Source of the DNA: Protopterus annectens
Lineage: Eukaryota; Chordata; Ceratodontiformes; Protopteridae
DNA length: 64,000 nucleotides
Direction: 5' to 3'
NCBI RefSeq assembly: GCF_019279795.1
Contig: NC_056725.1
Coordinates: 1,747,120,126 to 1,747,184,125 of the forward strand
Shown here in pieces: positions 54,342-64,000 of this stretch. Numbering within the stretch: the stretch's first letter is position 1; each line of letters starts with the position of its first letter. The notes below the pieces were generated by a model that saw only the letters and a program-made list of their open reading frames with translations, was not told the origin of the DNA and made no database searches. A program made the position numbers and the translations under genes.

Positions 54342-55160
54342 TCATTTATTACCAGAAGAAGATGAAGCAGAATCTCCTTCTATTTTATAGCTCACTTTTT
54401 GTTGGACACACTTTTGTATTTCCTTCTTAGTGTGTTCCGCAACAAGAAATAATTTTGTCCCTTCAGAAAAGAATAATCTTAAGATAACTGGGTACAGCAG
54501 TTTGAATCTCACATCTCCTTCTTGATATTCCCTGATTAGTTGAATAAATGTTCTCCCCTTCCACCTGTTGTACAGTGAGTAATAATTTTTCACAAACACT
54601 CTACTGTCTCCCCCTTTTAGTATTTTGGTCTTCTGCCACAGTTTTGTCTGAATCAACTCCTTCTACTGGTAGGATTGAAATTTTACTATTAAAAGTCTAA
54701 GTTGCTTTCTCATGACTGGGTTTGGAGCATGTACGTGATGTACCCTTTCAATTAACAACTCCTCCTGTGGAATATCAGTCCAATTGCTTATCTGTGCTTT
54801 CATAAAATTAATGCAATCTGTTCCTTAGAGCTTCTCTGGTACAGCAGAAAATCTCTGGCTTTCCCTACATGCTCTGTCCTCTAATTATATTATTTTTGAA
54901 ACATCTCTTCTTGATCAGTCTCATATTCAACCAGCCTTTTCTTAATTTCTGCCTGATTTTTGCAGTTTTATCATCTCATCTGAATATCTCTTTAAAGCTT
55001 CTTTCATTTTTTTCAGCCTTTTGTTGTTTGAGTTGATATACACTCCATCAGTACTTCATTTATTTTAATCAGCTCTAAGTACCTTTGACATATTTTTTCT
55101 TTAGGTTACTGGAAGTCATGTCTTGCACCAAAGCTGGAGCTTGCACTGCTTTTTGCTGAG
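54342..55160 (-). pseudogene. L1/Tx1 ORF1 relic
   Basis: The best piece is 54,656-54,342. VFVKNYYSLYNRWKGRTFIQ, then FKLLYPVILRLFF and EGTKLFLVAEHTKKEIQK, resemble the C-terminal half of L1 ORF1 proteins, which bind RNA as trimers. Upstream (54,660-55,160) only degenerate, Lys- and Glu-rich minus-strand pieces are visible, compatible with the coiled coil. The assignment relies on the C-terminal pattern and on its place before the endonuclease. Confidence 0.6.
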
Positions 55161-55370
55161 CAGCTGCAGAACTCTTCCTAGTCAGTGTTTTTTCCTCACC
55201 TTTTGTGATTGATTTTCTTTCAGGTTCTCTGAATTTCTTTATTGCTGGCATCCAGGCTGTGCACTTACTAGCCAGTTACTGAAATTTACCCAAAAATACA
55301 AGTTTACTGGCTGTCTCTTTTGAATTTCTGTTTTCTCACCGTGAGACCTGAAATTAAGCTGTTACTCAGT

Positions 55371-55390
55371 GTGCAGCCATCTTGGAAGTT
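55371..55390 (-). promoter_or_regulatory. YY1-like site at the L1/Tx1 5' end
   Basis: The minus strand reads CCAAGATGGCTGC. The CAAGATGGC core fits the YY1 consensus, which in mammalian L1 lies near the start of transcription. Use by this family is inferred. Confidence 0.4.
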
Positions 55391-56089
55391 GCACAACTGT
55401 ATTCTTGTCCACACATCCTACAGCACATCTGAACACACACAACAGTGAATGCTAGTTGTGTCACTGCAGATCATCATAGTATAGCTCCACAGTGGTCTTA
55501 ATGTAGACAGTAGCTTGTTATATGCCATTATATAATAACTTCATGGGTAAATATCAGCCATATGTATATGTGATGACTATATTTTTTTCTCACTTACCTC
55601 CCTTCCTTTGTTAATATCCTTTGTTTTATTTTATTTTCAATTTTTTTTTTTTATCTCCATTTTTGTTGGCATTTTCTAGATCATCTGCCATGGATGTAGA
55701 AGAGACATTGGTAAGGTTACCAGCCATCATCAGTCCCAGATTTCCCCTGCATCCACTCTACTTGGCTCTGGGCTTAGTGGGGGGGGAGTAGAAGGGCACT
55801 GCTGTGGCCCTGATAGTATAACACCAGAAGGGAGCACCATTGTTTATTCTGGTGGTACTGTTAGGTGGGTGCACATTACCTTTTCCACAGGTAGTTGGTA
55901 GAGATTGTAAGGGAGCTGATAGACCAATGGCTAGAAGTCCACATCAGCCACCTGGAAAGGGCTTTCTTGTGTCTGTCAGTGTCACATCATTGCCTGACCC
56001 TGCCATCAACACCTCAGGTGGGCCAAGTTGAGAGGGTGGTCAGTGTGCTGACTAATGCCTCCCTGGGTGTTGTACAAGCAGTGCAATAC
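55391..56089. other. No gene recognised
   Basis: Short overlapping open frames at 55,840-56,110 show no domain. A T12 run is at 55,639-55,650 and a G8 run at 55,781-55,788. Confidence 0.45.
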
Positions 56090-56300
56090 AGAAAAGCAGT
56101 GGTGCAGTGATTAACATTGTCAACTCACAGCAAAAGATTCTCTGGTTCGATTCTCAGCTGGGGTGCCTTCTGTGCAGAGTTGGCATTTTCTCTCTGCATT
56201 CGCGTGGGTTTCCTCCAGGTACTCCAGTTTCCTCCCACAATCCAAAGACATGCATCTGGAGCATTTCTCCCTGGGCCTCTGCTGAAAATAGGCTCTGTTC
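56090..56300 (+). repeat. Dispersed repeat fragment, tRNA-like head
   Basis: It has a B-box-like ggttcgattctcagc (56,145-56,159), then blocks gcgtgggtttcctccaggta and cccacaatccaaagacatgc, which form a very common dispersed repeat of fish and other aquatic vertebrates. It shares its head with the SINEs in this window but has a different body. Confidence 0.6.
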
Positions 56301-57198
56301 TAGTCGGACTTTCCTGGTCAACCAATGTTAAATACATAAATACTCACTGTATCCTTCATCCTGGATTTCTCCTTCCTTGTATGTAACCTCCCTCATCTGT
56401 TTATTGTCCAATACTCTCCATTACCAGTGCCCTCTCTTTGTCTGTATGCCTATAATTCAGGTTACATGTATGCTTAGTCATTAGTCATAGAAGAGTTATT
56501 AAATTTAACATAGGTAACTATTTGAATTTCATTAAGTGAATCCATATTAAATGCTGAGTAATAGATAACACATAGGCAGGCTATGTGCTGAAGGAGGAAA
56601 AAAGTTATTTTTCATATTTTTCTTTAGCTATTCGATGTCTAAAGTTTATATCTGGTATAACATCTTTATAATTGTAATTATTTATTCTGTTTTGAGAATA
56701 AAATTTGTTTATCCTGCAAAAAACTTGTCAAATCTGAATGGTCCAAACAACAGTAATAGAAAAAGAATACTTTGTCGTGCAAGTCAAATTCCACCTTCCT
56801 ATTAGGAAAGTGTTTATAAGACTATGTTTTCATAAACAAAAGTTACAGTAAGTATTTTTTTAAAGACAACTTCATAACTTTTCAGTATATTTTCTATTCA
56901 CATTTACTAGATATTTTCTGTTTTTTAGGTGCATTTTACCACCTTACCTGCCAACCATATGTCTGCTTCTACCACACTGATGCCCATCTGTTCTTTGTCC
57001 ACTAACCACAGCACCACACATAACTTACAGAGCAGATCCCTGATCTCCATCTGAGAGCTGCTTGCTGGTGGCTGTACTTCATGGCGACTGAATTCATGGA
57101 TGAGAGCCATCCTCAGAAGGAGGAGCAGTTATTCAGGTAGCCACTAGGTAGGTGTATAATTTTCTTTGCCGACCTATTAAGACTCTGGTAGCAATCTG

Positions 57199-57260
<62 letters not shown>

Positions 57261-57805
57261 TCCCACAACATTGCTCCCATTAACTGTCGATACTTCTGTG
57301 AACAGATCTAATTGAGGCTACTACATATGCTCAACTTGAGTGGTACTAATGCCTAGGCCAGTATTACTACATGTTAAATCATATGCCTTCACTGACTGTC
57401 AAGTCATGCAGCAGATCTGGCTTCCTTCCTCCTCCCAGGCTGGCTGAGTCCATATTATCTGCTCACCCCCACCTTTCATGTTATCTTACTTACTGATGCT
57501 AGAGTATTTGGTCATGGTCAGGTTTTATCCATCTGTACCACAGAACCAGCAGTTTACTAAGTACTTTCACATTTTCTGTATAATTTATGAGATTATTTGT
57601 GAGAGCAATGCATGCAGAATAATGTTTTGGAGGAAGAGGAGTAAGGTTTAAGGGAAGGCAGGAATTGATCATTTTATATAATGCTGGAGTGATGATAATT
57701 GTATATAAATATATATGTGATGTATAATACTGTGAATATGTTAACATGGTTTATTTTCTTTTACATGAATGTATATTTTCCATGTCTTAAGTGATAATTC
57801 AGCAA
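56301..57805. other. No gene; includes a (GT)n tract
   Basis: The (GT)n tract lies at 57,201-57,259. A 61-residue minus-strand frame at 56,925-57,110 has no known domain. The rest is AT-rich. Confidence 0.5.
57201..57259. repeat. (GT)n microsatellite
   Basis: About 29 pure GT units. Confidence 0.95.
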
Positions 57806-57809
57806 AGGT

Positions 57810-58530
57810 GTTAAAACATATAGTATAGACAATACCCCACCACAAAACAAACATGTCGCTAGGGACCATGGAACCCATGTTGACAATTCCCTCTCCAGTG
57901 ACCATCATGTAGTAACTGTAGCCAGGAAGTCCTCCTACTTAAAGCAACTGATAGCCAAGTGTATATCATCCGGATCTAAATACATCATTGTCCCCTTATA
58001 TTAATCACTGATTAGCCCAATCATTGTGAAAAACAACACCTCTGGGATGTTTATTACTAGACATATCAAACAACTAGAGAAGCCCCAAAGATTTCTAACC
58101 AAGCTAATTATGGGGTTAAAGACACTGAGCTACCAAGGGAAATTTGAAGCCTTATCTTGACTATTGAGGGGCAATCCATGTCTCCCTTACTGCTCCATTA
58201 GAGACCCTGCTCTACTTGATCTCTGATATCTTTGCAAGTCTAAACTCCCCAAACACCAAAACTAAGGAACTAAATCCTCACTAGCAAATAAACAGAACAT
58301 AGGGGAGACAAATTCATTATTCTGCACCCCCACTCATCTCTGGAATAAACTTCTTCCCCTGCAGGTGAAGCAGTATGTAACATTATCATCCATTATACAG
58401 AATGATTGGATGGGTACCCACAAATTTATCCTGTGACCGAATGAATAGGTGTACAGCCTGAGGGTGGGTAGTTTCAAGGCATGGACAATCATGACACTAA
58501 ATTGTCTTGTAACGTCTATAAAACCCGAGA
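57810..58530 (+). mobile_element. CR1 LINE fragment, old, plus strand
   Basis: Degenerate plus-strand text matches the CR1 ORF2 C-terminal part seen at 39.5-39.9 kb. There is an ARDHGTHVD-like segment, then PQRFLTKLIMGLKTLSYQGK (about 58,086-58,145) and NDWMGT, in the same order as LERPQKYLTKRI and WMGD there. Many stops show that it is older than the other copies. Confidence 0.65.
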
Positions 58531-58824
58531 GTCAACTATGTGTATTTATGTCTTATTTGTGATCTTCCTCTCATTGTTACATCATAGTCTAATCTTTTTC
58601 CTTCAGCCCTAAAACTACTGTTCATTTCAGATAGTACTGTGCAGAGGTGTAACAATGCCTGCCCTGAGTACCATCTTGCTGATTTTTGTGGCAATTAAAA
58701 ATCCTCCTCCGTCGGTGGTGTGTCCCCTCTTCTGAATATCGTGATTTTTACTAACTATGTCTAGCTTGCTGTTTTGATCCTGAAGAGCTAGCATATTCAT
58801 TCATATGACATGGGTATTTTTTTG

Positions 58825-58925
58825 TAGGTTCAAAGGTAATTGATAGGTAAGTACAAAGCTAGCTGCCCTAGTGGGCCATTTTAAGCTTAGCCAATTTCCC
58901 TTGAAAGTGAGAATCAGTCCCTGTA
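58825..58925 (-). mobile_element. CR1 3' UTR fragment
   Basis: The block aggttcaaaggtaattgata followed by ctagctgccctagtgggcc resembles the 3' ends of the CR1 copies at 6842 and 39,136 in the same orientation. Confidence 0.55.
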
Positions 58926-59690
58926 CCTTATGTCTGTGACTAAACACCTTAAATATTCTGCCAAACCACAACCCCAAAATATATGTAATCTGGATTTAAA
59001 CCATGCATTCCCTCTGCTGTTTCTCCATACTTACTGCATTACCACCTTGAGACACAGCCAGTTTTTTGAGTTATTGCTTGTTGCACATCTTTTTCTTGAG
59101 CATCATGTCTAACATAGGGGATTATGTTCGCATCTCTCTTCATAGCCCCCTTCATAGTTTGTGTTCGAAACATGGCTGCCAAGAGATGACAGCAAAACTA
59201 AAGAGACGATTTTCTTGACATCCATGTCAAGAACACATCATAAGTGTTATGATCGGTAAGACTGCATGTTAATTCTTTCTGGTACATGGATCTTTATCTG
59301 TTCCATGTACTAGAAGTTAAAAAAAAGTATAGGACCATGAACTGGTTTACCAGCTTTCAAATCTTCTTTGAAAGCCAGTAAAACGTAGCACTGCCAAACA
59401 TAAATCGCTCAAACATAAAGTGTCTCTCTGAAGAACAAAAGGTTTTAAAAACTGTTACACACTTTGTCCTGACATTTTTTTTGTTTATAATTGTGGCAGA
59501 GTGACGTTTATAACAGCTTTTTAAGCTGTTTTAATTCTGTTGCTGTTCTTTGCCAGCTAACATTATCAGCTGTTAATCCCTATTGTGTAACATGATCTTA
59601 ACATATTAGAAAAGTGTTTAACAAGTTTCTCTTTTTTCCAGAATTGGAGTGTAATTACAGCACTCCATGAACTACATCTGCACCTTGGTC
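58926..59690. other. No gene; two hairpins
   Basis: A 16-bp stem with a 5-nt loop is at 59,346-59,382. A small perfect hairpin, aacagctt-ttt-aagctgtt, is at about 59,512-59,530. A 60-residue open frame at 58,930-59,112 is unrecognised. Confidence 0.5.
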
Positions 59691-59695
59691 TACTT

Positions 59696-59908
59696 ATCAT
59701 TAACAAGAATTGCAGATGAATGCAAACTGGGTATTATTGTCAAGATCCCCTATGACACCTGCATCCTTCAGAAAGAACGTATCTTAGTAAATACCTGGTG
59801 TACAGAAACTGTCTCAAATTAAATGGGAAACAGTGTAGGATCATTACATTTGGTAAACAACTCATACCTTCAACATATACTATAGACGAAATGACAAAGG
59901 AACCAAGG
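59696..59908 (+). mobile_element. CR1 RT fragment, old, plus strand
   Basis: The plus strand reads IADECKLGIIVKIP, CILQKER and then LKLNGKQCRIITFGK in pieces, matching FTDDCKLGAIIDSP and LKLNAKKFIVIPFGK of the CR1 at 6.8-12 kb. The motif C Asp pair is DE here. It ends at a TATG/GA-rich simple repeat (59,918-59,970). Confidence 0.65.
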
Positions 59909-59919
59909 TGTGTGCATGT

Positions 59920-60958
59920 GCATATATATACGTATGTGTGTGTGTGAGAGAGAGAGTAAGAGAGAGACTGTGTAATTAAGTCTCACTGTGGCTCAGGGTT
60001 CCCAAAAAAAAAAGAGATTAGTCTTTTCTTTCTGAGGTGCAGCAACCATTGAACTGATTACAGTTAGGAAGGGATACAGAAAGTGCAATCTGTGTAAGTG
60101 GATGTGACAGCTTTGCTCTCTCAAATAATTATGTATTTCTCTTTTTTGGTAAGGAAGTCTTGGTTCAGAAGTTTGTTTTTCACCATTTTGATTTCAGTGT
60201 TGTTTGATTTATTGTGCCCTTTAGGTGAGTTGTAAAACCACACTGTTTTTCAGTTTGCCAATATGAAGCCATAAATTATACTATTTTGGAAATTTGTAAG
60301 TGTACTGATGACGCCGTTCAGACTTAAGAGACACTCGTGAAAAATGAGTTTGCATTGCAACTATGATATAAATCATTGAGATATATTTCAATTTGTTGTG
60401 ATGCACAGCTTTTATCAGAAACATTACTAAAATGCTGTTCAGTCTCCAGTTCCTAAGGTAGCTCGCAGATGTTACTTTCTTTATCATTTATGCATTCGTT
60501 TAGATCAGGCATAGACTATACTTCTACTATGTTTCCCACAAAGACAAGTCAGAATTGTACATTTGCTGTTCAATGGAGAGTTTAAACAATAAAATGCATT
60601 GTTATGGATTATGATGATCCAATAATAAAATAGCGTCTGCAGTGGCATTTGAATTTATTATAAATTCAGTCTCCATGATTTAAAAGTTAATATTATTTAT
60701 GTACATTGTTTATATCGAAGTAAACTTTTTACCGTTTTTGTAAAAGCTGCCCTTCCAATTATCTGTCAAGTTGTATATAAATTAAAGTTGTGTGTGTGTA
60801 CAATAATGTATGCTAGAATTTGCTAAATATCTTTGGTGCCACCTACTGTTCCAACACGCTTATAATGGTCATTTGTTAAGCTAAATAACATACTAGCTTT
60901 AACAATGTTTTCAGAATAATCAGTAGAGTTCAGGAAGGATTTTAATTTAATTTGTTTA
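59920..60958. other. No gene recognised
   Basis: A simple repeat of TG and AG units lies at 59,933-59,970, followed by AT-rich text. A 68-residue minus-strand frame at 60,281-60,487 has no known domain. Confidence 0.5.
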
Positions 60959-61238
60959 CTCTTCGTCCAGGCAAGGGTACGGCGGTAGCACTGTTACCTC
61001 ACAGCAAGAGGTTCCCCCTGGCTGGGCTTGGGAGTGCCTTCTGTGAGGAGTCTGCATGTCCTCCCCGTGGTTGGGTAGCGTTCGAAAGACACGCGTGCGT
61101 AAATGGGCGTGCCTTCGTTGAAAGTTGAGCGTCGAGCTGGCGCCTCGGCAATCTACTGCCAATCATTAGCGGACCGGAGACGACCCCTTACCGGGAAAAG
61201 CCGAAAGACAAACAACAACCCTTCGTCCTGGCAAAGGT
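60959..61238 (+). mobile_element. tRNA-related SINE with about 20-bp target duplication
   Basis: The body is 60,979-61,218. An A-box-like cggcggtagcactgttacc, the central block aaatgggcgtgccttcg and the tail accccttaccgggaaaagcc end in (CAA)n. Flanking repeats ctcttcgtccaggcaagggt (60,959) and cccttcgtcctggcaaaggt (61,219) differ at a few places. The usual B box is damaged. Confidence 0.8.
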
Positions 61239-61860
61239 TGCACTAATTCCAGAGATCATTGGTTTGTGTGCTTATTTTGAAAACGTGAATTTTGTTTCCC
61301 ATCTCCGGTGAAGGGATGTCATTTCTACTTTATTCTGCACAGAGTGGAATGACTTTAACCTTGTTCGGCATGAATATATTTCTGATAAGAAGTTAGTCCC
61401 TAGACAATTACTGTGATGTCAAACACAAGTATGCTGAGAGAAGAAGCCTTCTGTACAGGATGTTAATTAATGACACTCTGCTTCTTTCTCTTAGTCCCGT
61501 TTTCCACGCACAAGTAAACGACCATCCGAGTATATGAAGCAGCCACTGAATCATCTGGGTTAAAGCAAGCAAATAGCTGGATCATCTGGTGCAAGTGAAT
61601 TCTGGTTCACCCAGTTGTCCTTTACATACATGACATATCATAGACAGATGTTCTTACAGTGTCAAACTGTCACTTGGAATTATAGTTTGCATAAAACTAT
61701 TAGTTTCCCAATGTAATTATATTCAGGCATACATTTTTTAAAATCTTTATCACTGCAGGGTGGTAGATGTTTAATCATTAAGATTATATGCACCATCACG
61801 TATCCAAGGTGAATGATTGACTTATGACATTCTAAACAGCTGTCTATTGCCAAACATATA

Positions 61861-61912
<52 letters not shown>

Positions 61913-61943
61913 ACACAGTATGACCATTTTATTTTATTTATTT
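61239..61943. other. No gene; includes a (TA)n tract
   Basis: (TA)n lies at 61,863-61,909. Apart from that I see no repeat family or coding sequence. Confidence 0.5.
61863..61909. repeat. (TA)n microsatellite
   Basis: A pure TA tract. Confidence 0.95.
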
Positions 61944-62206
61944 ATTAGTCAGGTAAGTATTAGCGGTGGTGGTGCTGCGGTAGCGTTGTCGCCTCACAGT
62001 AAAACGCTGTCCGGTTCGATTCTCAGTTAGAGTGTTTTCAGCGTGGAGAGATGCGTGAATGGGCGTACCTTCGTTGAAGGCTGTGCGTCAGGGCTGGTAA
62101 CTCGGCACGTAAAAATCAACTACCAATCATTAGTGGACCGGAGTTCCGCTGTGGCGACCTCTAACCGGGAAAAGCCGAAAGACACAAACATTAGTCAGGT
62201 AAGTAT
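61944..62206 (+). mobile_element. tRNA-related SINE with perfect 17-bp target duplication
   Basis: The duplication ATTAGTCAGGTAAGTAT lies at 61,944-61,960 and 62,190-62,206. The 229-bp body (61,961-62,189) has an A-box-like gcggtagcgttgtcgcctc, a B-box-like ggttcgattctcag, the block tgcgtgaatgggcgtacc and a CA-rich end. Perfect flanks mark it as the youngest SINE in the window. Confidence 0.92.
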
Positions 62207-62224
62207 ACTGGACATAAGTGCCTC

Positions 62225-62320
62225 TTTTTAGGGATGACCTTGAAATACCCTCTGGTTAAATGACTTGCCCAGAGTCACCCAGTAAGCAAATGGCGGATGA
62301 GAGAGTCAAACTGTAGACTA
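62225..62320 (+). repeat. MIR/CORE-SINE-like or L2-related segment
   Basis: The text gttaaatgacttgcccagag, then tcacccagtaagcaaatggc, then agagtcaaactg, matches the well-known tail pattern of MIR-like SINEs (acttgcccaaggtcacacag, then a tcraac block). Only this core is visible. Confidence 0.5.
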
Positions 62321-62503
62321 GAGGAAGCAGCAAATTAACAGCTTATACTCTTAATCTTCTGTGATAACGGCCAGACAACAGATTTCAAAGGATGTTATGC
62401 CAAGCTATTGGTAGTATACAAATATTACTGCAGCTTCAGCAGGTCCTAATATGATGAAAGGATCATTTCCAGACTGGCTCATTGTCTTTGTTTGATTGCA
62501 AAG

Positions 62504-62504
<1 letters not shown>

Positions 62505-62556
<52 letters not shown>
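62505..62556. repeat. (TA)n microsatellite
   Basis: A pure TA tract of about 26 units. Confidence 0.95.
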
Positions 62557-62558
<2 letters not shown>

Positions 62559-62559
62559 C

Positions 62560-63504
62560 ACATGAACTGCTCTGGCATTAAAACATTTAAGTTTCATAAG
62601 CAACGTTTGGCATCAAAGTGGTACTGTGTCAAGATCATAGCAAGTGATCAGTGGAAACTGCCAATGGTGATCAGTTTGGAAAATTCTCTAGTTCCAGGAT
62701 GTTTTTTTTTCTTTACAGGATCGGCTTAATGTCCTCCCCTTCCTGCATCGCATCTACAAATTTCAACCTCCACTAGGTAAACTTCTCTCTGGGTCATTCG
62801 TTTCCCAGTGGAGATATGATTCAGGTGTCAGAAGTGGGCCAGTTTGCAGACCCTACAGGCTGTCTTCCTTTCACCATCTTTTCAGCCTGTGAGCTCTGCT
62901 ATACATTACAGCTGTAGCTGCCTTGGGAGATGCATGCACACCCTTCTGACTAAGAGGACCATGGCTTACAGCATGGACATGCTAGGTCTTCATGCTCTAG
63001 CAATGTATCTGCATTCCTCGAGGTGTCACCAATGCAGTGAACCAAGTTGCATCCCTCAGCCCCAAGATGACTGAGCCGGTGTTGACTGCTCATTCCCATC
63101 TCCCCCACCCAGTCATCCTGGTGCCATTCCATTAATTGAACATGGGTCATCTGGAGTGCATTTGAGGTTTCATCCTTGTGCTCCAGGGGTCTGGGTGCCC
63201 CAGTAGGTATCTTGAGAATTCTTACTTGCCCACACACTCACAAGGCACTTTTTCTCTCTTTGTGAATATTTCTGTTCTGCATTAGTTAGCATTCTGGAAC
63301 AATAAGCAGTAGCTCATAAAATTTGTCCATCCACTTTGGAGTAAAGCAGCACCTGGGCCATAGCTACTGGTATCAGCACTCACAACTGTGAGTTTAATAT
63401 CATTTTAGTAGGTGCTCCCCACAGTGCTAGAACTTCCACAACAACAATGATTGTGAGGCATCTGCATTCAGGAGAGGGTGTCCCTGTGGTCATGGCCATC
63501 ATCA
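62560..63504. other. No gene recognised
   Basis: Open frames at 62,844-63,074 and the mirrored 62,950-63,237 carry no known domain. Confidence 0.45.
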
Positions 63505-64000
63505 GGCCATGACCCTGATAACATTCTTGGCAAAGTATTAAGAGAATGCGGAGACCAACTGTACCTAATCCTTACAGATATTTTCAATACCTCCTTGGCT
63601 CTTGAAAGAGTGCCAGCATACTTCAAGGTAACAAATATAATCCCACTGCCCAGAAAAGCCAATCCAGCTTGCTTAAATGACGACAGACCAGTGGCACTAA
63701 CCTCAAATGTAATCAAATGCTTCAAAAGGATAGTAAAAAAGTATCTGTCAGGAGCTCTGCCACTGACCTTTGACCCTCTACAGTTTGCCTATTGGCCAAA
63801 CAGATCCATTGTGGATGACATTTCAGTGACCTTGCACCTTTCTCTGGAACATCCTGAAGAGAGGAACAACTATGTCAGGATGCTGTTCATTGACTTGAGC
63901 TCAGTAGTCAGTGCAGTGGTTTTAATGGAACTCATAGGCAAATTAATTAATCTTGGCATCAGCAAGAGCCTCTGCAACTGGATCCTTGACTTCTAGATTG
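63505..64000 (+). pseudogene. L2-type LINE reverse transcriptase, partial
   Basis: The frame gives GHDPDNILGKVLRECGDQL, then FKVTNIIPLPRKANPACLND (RT motif 1 region), RPVALTSNVIKCFKRIV, FDPLQFAYWPNRSI and VRMLFIDLSSVVSAVV, the degenerate motif A with Asp kept but the usual AFNT lost. It ends with LCNWILDF and a stop at 63,994-63,996. The WILDF block is typical of the L2/Maui group. The element is 5'-truncated and may continue beyond the window. The endonuclease is absent. Confidence 0.85.

Larger units (their letters stand above)
50155..55390 (-). mobile_element. L1/Tx1-type LINE, decayed, minus strand
   Basis: The order on the minus strand is 5' end with CAAGATGGCTGC (at about 55,375), ORF1 relic, a long inter-ORF stretch, ORF2 endonuclease, linker, a remnant of RT, and C-terminal pieces to about 50,200. 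The middle of RT is missing. The 3' end resembles the fragment at 25,640-26,190. The boundaries are approximate. Confidence 0.75.

Noticed and set aside
57810..59908. One CR1 element cut in two and reordered (RT piece downstream of C-terminal piece)
   Set aside because: The two pieces overlap in the protein region they cover, so they are more simply two separate insertions.

Overview
The window reads as non-coding, repeat-dominated DNA of a cold-blooded vertebrate with a large genome. The mix of CR1 and L2-type LINEs, a Tx1/L1-type LINE, four Penelope-like elements (PLEs), a DIRS element, two Ty3/Gypsy families, a PIF/Harbinger relic and tRNA-headed SINEs suggests a lungfish-like, fish or amphibian genome. 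The species cannot be named from the sequence. I found no host protein-coding gene, rRNA, functional tRNA or CRISPR array. Nearly every long reading frame is a relic of a transposable element.

Layout. 1-1.8 kb: anonymous AT-rich DNA with one hairpin. 1.8-16.9 kb: a PLE-rich block. It holds a 5'-truncated PLE (2.15-2.82 kb) with a long CCAAT-rich 3' region, a PLE promoter/tail copy A (4.8-6.5 kb) carrying a second PLE insertion, an oppositely oriented PLE body (6.5-6.84 and 12.03-13.46 kb) split by an almost full-length CR1 (6.84-12.03 kb), tail copy B (13.46-14.65 kb) carrying a SINE, and a fourth PLE (16.2-16.96 kb). 17.63-24.33 kb: a complete but dead DIRS element with inverted terminal repeats and an internal complementary region. 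25.6-26.2 kb: an L1/Tx1 3' end. 27.4-28.5 kb: a solo LTR. 28.6-29.4 kb: a Harbinger transposase relic. 31.885-42.552 kb: a Gypsy element with both LTRs and matching 5-bp target duplications, containing a 4.2-kb LINE and a 1.7-kb CR1. 44.24-48.54 kb: a second Gypsy element with a SCAN-like Gag and the integrase directly after the protease, a Gmr1-like order. 50.2-55.4 kb: a decayed L1/Tx1 element on the minus strand. 56-64 kb: SINEs, CR1 fragments, microsatellites and the start of an L2-type reverse transcriptase at the right edge.

The most interesting signal is a repeated module in the PLE tails. Four copies share an inverted CCAAT box, a TATA-like box 6-12 bp on, and a hammerhead-ribozyme-like core whose first C lies 35-38 bp after the start of the TATA-like box. 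That spacing would place the ribozyme at the very 5' end of a PLE transcript. Hammerhead motifs in PLEs are established; the fixed promoter-ribozyme spacing is read from this window. Other points of note are the array of about 16 CCAAT boxes at 3.1-4.6 kb, the inverted PLE architectures, the DIRS internal complementary region, tandem monomers in the CR1 5' UTR, and a 2A-like motif in the nested LINE.
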